A stretch of DNA of 64,000 nt from Amblyomma americanum (Eukaryota; Arthropoda; Arachnida; Ixodida; Ixodidae): the NCBI RefSeq assembly GCF_052857255.1, contig NC_135497.1, positions 183,620,204 to 183,684,203 of the forward strand. The letters run 5' to 3'. Both the position numbers and the translations under genes were made by a program. A model generated the notes under the pieces. It was not told where the DNA came from. It made no database searches and saw only the letters and a list, made by a program, of their open reading frames with translations. This document shows, piece after piece, positions 57,340 to 64,000 of this stretch (the stretch's first letter is position 1; the number at the start of each line of letters is the position of its first letter).

Positions 57340-58539
57340 TCAGGTCCCTCCTTGTTGAGGGCCTGTTATCGTGGTTTTTTCTTTTTTCCGGTCAAGAGAG
57401 CCCCGTCGCCGTTGCGACCGAGGCGAGCTTTGACTTGTATCCATCGCCTCCACGGAGGCGCTGGAGTTCCGCGGGGAACCCGCGGGTAGGGGGGTGGTAG
57501 ACTTCTCCCGAACGGGGGAAGCCTTGCGGGCTGCCGACTTGGAGGGCGGCCGGCCCGTTGTTGGGAGTGGCATAGCAGCTCTCGCTGCATCTGCCAGGGG
57601 CGCGGATGGCCCTGCCTCAGCCTCACTAGGTGTGAACTGGGCAGGTGCCTGAGACCGGTGTGATGCGCCGCGCCCGCGCACCACATCGGCGAAGTTTGTG
57701 TGGGGTGTTAAGAAGAAAGTGCCTTGCGACATTGCATAACGCTTTCTTGCCTCTTTAAAAGTGATATTATCTTTTGTCTTTATTGTAATGATTTCTTTTT
57801 CTTTTTTCCAGGCAGGACAAGACCTTGAGTAAGCAGCGCGGTCGCCTTCGCAGTTTGCACAGCGTGGCGCGGCGTCGCAGCCGTCTGATTGGTGGTCATT
57901 GGAGGCACATTTAGCACAGGTGTTGCGGCCGCGGCAGCTCTGGGAGCCATGACCGAACTTCTGGCATTTGAAACAGCGTCTAGGGTTGGGGATATAAGGG
58001 CGAACGGAGATTTTTGCATAGCCTACCTCGATTGACTCGGGTAGGGTGCATGAGGCAAACGTAAGGACCAGGTGTTTTGTCGGAATCTCTTTGTTGTCTT
58101 TGCGGATTGTAATTCTGTGGACGTTAGTAACATTCTGCGGGTTCAGTCCTTCAAGCATCTCTTCCTCTGTTAGGTGCAGGAAATCATTATCTGAGATGAC
58201 ACCACGTACTGTGTTCAATGATCTGTGCGGTGTAACAGAGACAGGAATATCGCCAAAAGTTTCAATGTTTGCAAGCTTTGAAATCTGAGTTATGTCGAGC
58301 AGTTCGAGGAGGAGGTCACCACAAGCCAACTTTGTGACTTTGTACTGAGGGCCCAGGGATTCTGTAAGAACTCTTGAAACAAGGAACGGGGATATTTGTC
58401 TGGCTGGCTTTTCTGTTTCTTTACTGTGGACGATGTGGCACTTCGGAAAAGTTGTCTTCTTTTTGCTGAAAAACTGTGTTGTGACATCGGTCCGTCCTCT
58501 TTTCAGAGGGCGATCATTATTAAGCAGGGAGGAAGCCAT
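57340..58539 (-). CDS. LINE-A ORF1, intact 399-residue nucleic-acid-binding protein
   Basis: The only long unbroken LINE protein in the window, starting MASSLLNNDRPLKRGRTDV. Residues ~20-175 form the N-terminal region that in I-type LINEs holds an RNA-recognition-like fold. Zinc knuckles lie at ~190-240: CFKCQKFGHGSQSC, CAKCASNDHQSDGC and a third, CANCEGDRAAYSRSC, in which Arg replaces the His seen in copy 1. A Pro/Ala/Ser-rich, basic C-terminus follows (RSQRRRGSLDRKKEKTT). It would package LINE RNA. ORF2 starts about 30 bp downstream, but that ORF2 is dead. Confidence 0.88.
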   Translation of the reverse strand: MASSLLNNDRPLKRGRTDVTTQFFSKKKTTFPKCHIVHSKETEKPARQISPFLVSRVLTESLGPQYKVTKLACGDLLLELLDITQISKLANIETFGDIPVSVTPHRSLNTVRGVISDNDFLHLTEEEMLEGLNPQNVTNVHRITIRKDNKEIPTKHLVLTFASCTLPESIEVGYAKISVRPYIPNPRRCFKCQKFGHGSQSCRGRNTCAKCASNDHQSDGCDAAPRCANCEGDRAAYSRSCPAWKKEKEIITIKTKDNITFKEARKRYAMSQGTFFLTPHTNFADVVRGRGASHRSQAPAQFTPSEAEAGPSAPLADAARAAMPLPTTGRPPSKSAARKASPVREKSTTPLPAGSPRNSSASVEAMDTSQSSPRSQRRRGSLDRKKEKTTITGPQQGGT

Positions 58540-59113
58540 AAAAAATTTTGTTCTTCGGCCTTAGTGCCAGCCGCCCACCATGGAGCCCAACTAGGGGACA
58601 GGACAGGAACTTGAAAACAAGTCCTGCCCACGCCAGCTGTACACCATTGCTATAACCGAATATGACGAAACCCAGGATAGTTCGCCACACAGGGTTAACC
58701 CTAGCCGCCAGGAAAAAGGAAAAAACCAAGGAAGGAGGAGGAGACAGGAGAGTTGTAAGAAAGATGATAGGAAAGTAAAAGATGGAGGGGAGGATAAGGA
58801 AAAGACGACTGCCGATTTCCCCCGGTCGGGTCAGGCCGGAGGTGCCGTCTATAGGAAGCTGAGGCCAAAGTGGTGTGTCGCCTCCGCCGAGGGGCCTTAA
58901 GGGGCCAAACGCTCGGCATCGGCTCAACCACCAGGATCCCCTTTTCCCCGGACACAGCGATGCCACGCACGGCGAGGCGCGGGTGCTCGGGTCCGTGGTG
59001 ATGCACAGTTCACCATCATCCCCTTGCGGAGATGTCCCTGCGGATGCTCGGGATCCCGCGGTGTCGCCACTCACCGTCCCGACGCCTGCAAGCTGCAGGC
59101 GCCCCCCTGCGGG
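58518..59113 (-). other. LINE-A 5' region, copy 2
   Basis: Counterpart of 25,304-25,897. The same long frame without ATG is open and overlaps the ORF1 start. The 5'-terminal hairpin CGCCTGCA/TGCAGGCG is unchanged. Confidence 0.4.
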
Positions 59114-59128
59114 GCGCCTGCGAAGTGA

Positions 59129-59588
59129 GGGTGCAACCGCAGTTTGCTCGGGCTTGAGCTGGAAAAACAAAGCTATTGCACTTCAAAATGTGAACGATAG
59201 CCAGGGTAGAACAGTCGTGCGCCGGTGTGCAGGTAACACGTGTATTTACGTAAATCGCCGATAGCGAGTTATAAGGAGGAATAAAAACCACCGAGCCAGA
59301 GCGTACTGCGCCTTGCACTTCGCTGGCCGACAGTGCATCCGGTCTGCGCTTACTCTCAGTGTCCCGAGAACGATCGTCTACCGCCGGCAGATCCGGTGCG
59401 CGAGTAAAAGGCGCAGGCACCGGCAATGTCTGGTCCCGTGGGAAGGTTAGAAAACGACTTGTGTCGAGTCCCGATTTCTGCTGGTGACTATATATACACG
59501 CGTGCACTGCTTCTAGTAAGCCCCGGGGCTACAGTGAGGCGGTACTCCTTTCCACGCTACGAAAAAAAATTACGAGGAAGCAGCACTT
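59129..59588. other. Right-arm counterpart of the TATA-containing stretch
   Basis: Matches 8,846-9,305 reversed, including CTATATATAC near 59,490. Nothing else recognised. Confidence 0.5.
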
Positions 59589-60050
59589 CCGACGTTTTGT
59601 CTGATTTGATTATGGGGTTTTAACGTCCCAAAGCGACTCAGGCTATGATAAAGATGAATGGCGCAAGGGAACGAACACAGGATGACACAGAAACAAAGAG
59701 CGCCTAAATAATAAAGCGCATAAATAATAACAAATTCATAATAAAGTTGTAAAGTGTCCCTGTGTCTTCCTGTGTTTGTTCTCTTGCGTCATTCAACTTT
59801 ATGATGAACCAACTAGCCCAACAGCAAGTACTACTGTCAGGCTATGAGGGACTTCGTAGTGAAGGGCTCCAGAACTTTACACCACCTGGGGTTCTTTAAC
59901 GTGCACTGACATAGCACAGTACACGGGCCTCTGGAATTTCGCCTCCATCGAAATTCGACCGCCGCGGCCGGGATCGAACCCGCGTCTTTCGGGCCAGCAG
60001 CCAAGCGCCATAACCACTCAGCCACCATGGTGGCCCCCGACGTTCTGTCT
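59589..60050 (-). mobile_element. Ruka-type SINE with foldback insert, right-arm copy
   Basis: The SINE 59,603-60,036 is flanked by CCGACGTTTTGTCT and CCGACGTTCTGTCT. The 188-bp foldback (59,649-59,836) again sits between TCAGGCTATGA copies. The structure is identical to the left arm. Confidence 0.9.
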
Positions 60051-60888
60051 ACCGGAAGTTTTGGAATCGGGAAAGATAAAGGCAGAACAATGAATACAAA
60101 TATTGAGAATAGCTGGCTCTCGAAGTTAAATCGCTTAGCTTGCCACGATGACCTCTGCCAAACCGCGACTGCAACAAAACAGTTTGCTGGATGCAGCCAA
60201 CTGGATAAACCGTATCGATACCCTTCATCGACATCTGAAATTCAATGCGACGCACATAAGGATAAAATCGTTTGCCTTCATAATAGCCTCGCTCGCGCTG
60301 AAATATCGCTCAGTGCTGGCTATCTGCAAACGCACAGCGCGCCGCTGCCTTGTTTGTAGCGCTTGCTTCGTTCGTCTAAAAACGCAGTTGCTTACAGGCG
60401 CCTGGAAGATGGACTGTGGCGCATTAAACACTTGTGCTCGACGAGCCTCCTCGCGTTCACAGCGTTTAACTGTATTTAAAGGGGCACTGAAAACAAATGG
60501 ATGTCTTGTACCTACAGACATCGTCGTGGCCCATTATTCGCAGGTGAGAATTACCGCAGAGGATCCCTGAGGCCAGGTTACAGTGACGTTTGCCAAATGC
60601 AGTGATCACAGAGTCTCTTTTGGTCTCGAAGTCCCAAATTTGAGAGTAGTGGGAAAATACGTGCGGAGTCTGCTGCCAAACAAACGGCATCACTGCCACA
60701 GAAGAGCCACAGAGCAGGTTCTAGCCGAGAAAAAAAGTGATGGTGTTGCCCTCAGTGCCCATATATAGCAGAGTATGATGGAGCTTTGCAATTCAGCCGA
60801 GCAAGTATCATTGCACAATGTATTGAAGAACAATCCATTATTTCACATTTAAGTGCAAACTAGGCAGACAAAGAGGGCGCGCACTCAC
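60051..60888. other. Right-arm DNA, nothing recognised; SINE empty site
   Basis: Counterpart of 7,303-8,381 without the left-arm Ruka copy. The unoccupied target is CACAGAGCAGGTTCT at 60,708-60,722. Confidence 0.55.
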
Positions 60889-61024
60889 CGCAGTTGTTAA
60901 CAGCATCTACGATCTTGTCGATCATCTTAGGCGCCTTCCTGCTGGTTGCCGCCTTTTGGTCGCTGGAGGACTGCTCCTCTTCAGACGAATCACTGTCCAT
61001 GTCCCGGATACGCTTCCTGGGAGC
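60889..61024 (-). other. Candidate internal exon, right arm
   Basis: Same 136-bp segment as 7,167-7,302, with acceptor TACCGCAG and donor GTGAGTGC retained. Three differences from the left copy all change residues (Asn/Ser, Thr/Ser, Thr/Ala), which argues against strong constraint in at least one copy. Confidence 0.35.
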
Positions 61025-62333
61025 CTGCGGTAGCGGTATCAAAGTTCTTTTGTCTCCGATTGACAGAGGTACATGCCAGGATACGAGCTCACGCAAACAA
61101 AAATGCCAACACAACTGTTGGACGCATCATGGTGCCAACAGTGACAAATTGAAATACCAAAAGAAGGAAGCTGGAGCTCGCGGGTGGCTCGCAGAAACCT
61201 GGAACAACACGAGGCTGAAGACTCGGTGATACTCGAATACAGGCAAAAGCAGCGTAGCTGTGTGGCTATTCACTATTTCCTGTACTGCCTTGCTACTATA
61301 TTTATTTTACCTTCTTATAGCCAGTAAAAAATAGCTGTAGCTTTCTACGAAACTGGCAAGCTATTACTAGCTTTTTCGCAACTTTTCGCGAGCCTATTGA
61401 AGAGCTTTGTGAAACAGCCAAGACCTGGACTCTAGTGCTAACAGACAGCATGCTGCAAAAATGTGCGACTTAGGCTTAGCCTAATAATTAAGTGAAGTGT
61501 CTTTAAATGCGTGAGGACCACTGTTTGAAGAGGAGGTCAGACATAAGAAGTGTTCGATCGCTCATAAAGGATGAGCTTGTCACGGCCGCCAGTACATGTC
61601 TGGCTCCAGGAATTAGTGTTGCTGGAGCGTGTAGCGTACGTTTCCTGAATTTTATAGCCTCAGAAGCTTTGTACGGTTCATACCATCATGCCTCTGGCAG
61701 AGTATTCGAGCTGTGCCTACACACTATACTATACCGAGAGCTGTCGGTGACACGAAGGAGGGCTGACTATCTTTAAAGGCAATTCGATTATACCAAAGGA
61801 AAAACCTATCACCGGCATATCTTGTGTGCATGGAAAATGGCAGAACTACGCCAACGTGCGCATGTAGCGCCGTGAATAAAATTTGTCCAAGATAATCACA
61901 AGACTGTCTCGGGCTGCAAATATTCTGAACTTTTTTATGATCGTCCGACGACGCGTTTTTTTATTGACCATCGTGACTAGGGCTCTTCAAGCCACTACGA
62001 GCCGCCTTCTATTCAAGTGACAAGGATTTACACTTTTTTGTAAGCACTACGGCCTATCAAGAGTACAAGGAAACTTCTGCCGCGAACGAAGTGGTAATTA
62101 AGCTAACGACGATGGTCAACACTTGCTACAGCTGTAGACAAGTCTGGAAGCCGCACGAGGCTCCGCTCGCGCGGCTTCCTGCCCTGCATTCGTGACATCT
62201 ACGTTTGCTTTGGCTTCTGGGATTGAAATCGTGTCGTATTCTTTCGACTGCCACTGGTCGCCAGCTGCAGTTTGCGCATGCAGATCGCTGCCGGAGGTGC
62301 ACTCGGCCTACTTATCACGAAGCAAGCAGCAGG
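61025..62333. other. Right-arm DNA, nothing recognised
   Basis: Counterpart of 5,534-7,166 without the folded SINE, whose empty site is at 61,816/61,817. Confidence 0.5.
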
Positions 62334-64000
62334 CATGGCGTCAGCGGTGGATTAAAGGGGACGGGGGGGACTAAGGGGGCTGCAGCCCAGGGCGTCACCT
62401 CGGACAGTAGAAGGGGTCCCATTTATTCTAACCTGCTTAGTATATGGAACCATGGGCAACGCAACTTCGAGCGACATGTATGAAGCGAGAAAGCCAGAAC
62501 GAGCAGACGGGGGTCCCCGCCTAATGTAAGAGCATGCGTTTAGACTGATCATTTGGGGAGAGCTTGAGCTGCAAAAACAGGAATCCCACACCAAGCCGGC
62601 GGGGCCCTCTTTCTTACAAAGTGAGGTGCGTTTGCTTGGGAGAGTTTTCGTGGTTCCCTGTCAGTTCGTCTTTCCAGTGCTGTCTGGAGAGGAGGGGCAA
62701 GGGGGAAACACCTAAAACATGTAATGTGGGATGAGGACCTAAATCTCCTTTGCCCCTCGTCACCACCACGCCACTCTCCACCTCTCAAATAGTTCCGTCG
62801 CTGTCCTCATAGAAAGGATGTGCTGCAGTACCCAACAGTGCCTCCCATTCGACTTTTCTTTACAGTGATGGTAATTTGGGCGGGGTAGGATGAGTCCGAT
62901 AGCAGATGATGAGTCTGATGGCAGAGTCTAGGCAGGAAAGGAAAGAAGACATCACACCTGCTTTTGTCCGCGTGCCGTAGGACATGGAATGTTCATTGTT
63001 CGGGCTAGGGTTGTGGAAGAGTGAAGGGGGAAGTTGGGGAAGTTGGAGAGCTGGACAGAGAGGCCTGTCCCCAGGGCCCATTCCTGCCTAGTGGCTGCGC
63101 ACCCTCGCGCGCGCTCGACGGAAAAACTAGGTCAGATTGGCAGCCGAACTTTCCAGAAAGAAGTAGAAAAAGATGACTCAGAGGCGACGGAGGGCGCGTA
63201 ACTTCGCCCGCGCTAGGAGTCGCACTCTCCCCTTCGTTCTCGCCCTCGGCGTCGACGGGACGAAAGAAAAATCGAGAACCTCCCAGAACAGACGATTGCT
63301 CCTAGCCAATAGGAAGACGAGACCGGAACGGGAGAAGTGAGTTTGTACTGAGAATGAGGAAATTTGTACAAGGAACTATGTGTGTGACCGCCTTCTTTGG
63401 CGCTAGTAACAGACAGACGCGGCGCGCGTCTATGAAAGGAAGTTTATCGCGGCCTGCTATTCAGCTTGCATAAGCCCGCCCGCTGAGGTGATCCCCAGGG
63501 ACGCAACACTTTCCGCCAGCCACGGACCATCCAGGCAGCGTGCGCCAGTCATCGGGACGGCCACCATTGGACACCTGCGGTCGGGTCGGACTGACGAAGT
63601 CCCCGGTGCGGTGAACAGTTAGCATCCATTCATGCGAAAATGCTCGGTTGGAAGCATCAACGAAAGGCGAAGCTAGAAAGAGAAGAGGGCGAAAAAAAAA
63701 CCTACCAAAGATGACAAAGTACCTACTGAATGCAGCTTCCGCGGAGCAGTATGATCGGTCTACATAGAGTCAATGTCAAACTCCCAATAGTACCGACTAT
63801 GCTTCTGTGGAGGACTTGCCAACTCCATCATCACGGTTTTTTGGCAAGAAGCAAGGTTTGACTCATCTTGCTTGTCTGGATTCTGTGAAAACGGTGCCAA
63901 CCTCGGTCGTCCATATTTCTGAGCAACCGACGCTAACCGAGCCCTGCCCTGTTCCTGAGTCTGCAACGTCTATGTTACTCGGCCGGGCCCCTGCCACAGA
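62334..64000 (+). mobile_element. hAT transposon, 5' part of right-arm copy (runs off edge)
   Basis: Begins after CATGGCGT (62,334-62,341) with CAGCGGTGGATTAAAGGGGA at 62,342. The transposase start is near 63,711 on the plus strand (MTKYLLNAASAEQYDRST, then TAG, then CQTPNSTDY and VEDLPTPSS). The same TAG is found in the left copy. The rest lies outside the window. Confidence 0.85.

Larger units (their letters stand above)
53245..59128 (-). mobile_element. LINE-A, full-length, 15-bp TSD (copy 2)
   Basis: The element 53,260-59,113 lies between GCGCCTACGAAGTGA (53,245-53,259) and GCGCCTGCGAAGTGA (59,114-59,128), one base different. The left arm has one unoccupied copy at 9,306-9,320. The start CCCGCAGGGGGG and the domain order are identical to copy 1. 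Its tail is an ACA repeat (CACACAACAACA on the minus strand). A 17-base C run near 56,878-56,894 breaks the endonuclease. Confidence 0.95.
51907..64000 (-). repeat. Right arm of large inverted duplication
   Basis: Reverse-complement counterpart of 10,670 down to about 3,880, continuing past the window edge. It contains a 5.85-kb LINE-A insert absent from the left arm, and lacks the two SINEs found only on the left. After removing these, order and spacing agree closely. Confidence 0.88.

Overview
This window is nuclear DNA of an arthropod, almost certainly a hard (ixodid) tick. The best evidence is the tRNA-headed SINE resembling the tick Ruka family, present in at least six copies, together with a related second SINE family and RNase H-bearing LINEs of the kind abundant in tick genomes. 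There are no prokaryotic operons. Nearly all recognisable coding sequence belongs to transposable elements, most of them decayed and nested.

Layout. The two ends are the arms of one large inverted duplication. The left arm runs from the window edge to about 10,670. The right arm runs from about 51,907 past the right edge at 64,000. The visible arms look roughly 95% identical by eye and enclose a 41-kb spacer. Left arm: a hAT DNA transposon with both ends and an 8-bp target duplication (41-5,525), two Ruka SINEs, and a LINE-B fragment cut at the inner breakpoint. Right arm: the same material reversed, the first 1.66 kb of the second hAT copy, and an extra 5.85-kb I-type LINE (LINE-A). Three insertion differences between the arms (LINE-A on the right; a Ruka SINE and a folded SINE on the left) can be read directly as filled and empty sites.

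Spacer: a 2.3-kb unit with ~590-bp inverted repeats (11.1-13.5 kb); a MITE at 15.8 kb; a P-type transposon with a THAP-domain transposase on the minus strand (17.5-21.5 kb); a Penelope-like fragment (21.7-22.4 kb); and a Ty3/gypsy remnant split by a hAT MITE and by the first full-length LINE-A copy (24.0-32.3 kb). After these come a 30-bp GTCG-rich minisatellite (32.7-33.2 kb), a CR1/Jockey-type LINE fragment (33.9-34.7 kb), a 118-bp tandem repeat with CRE and E-box motifs ahead of a TATA box (36.7-37.1 kb), and a short Harbinger element (37.2-38.5 kb).

Host-like gene. The only good candidate is on the minus strand at 40.1-43.9 kb: two exons encoding the end of a linker-histone H1-type globular domain followed by a very repetitive lysine-rich then acidic tail. 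A CpG-rich block at 44.4-45.7 kb lies just upstream. From 45.7 to 51.2 kb there is little beyond one SINE and a scrap of reverse transcriptase.

The window does not show a cooperating multi-gene system. Its value is as a readable history of nested insertions around an inverted segmental duplication, plus one unusual H1-like gene and a LINE family whose two copies share the same frame breaks.
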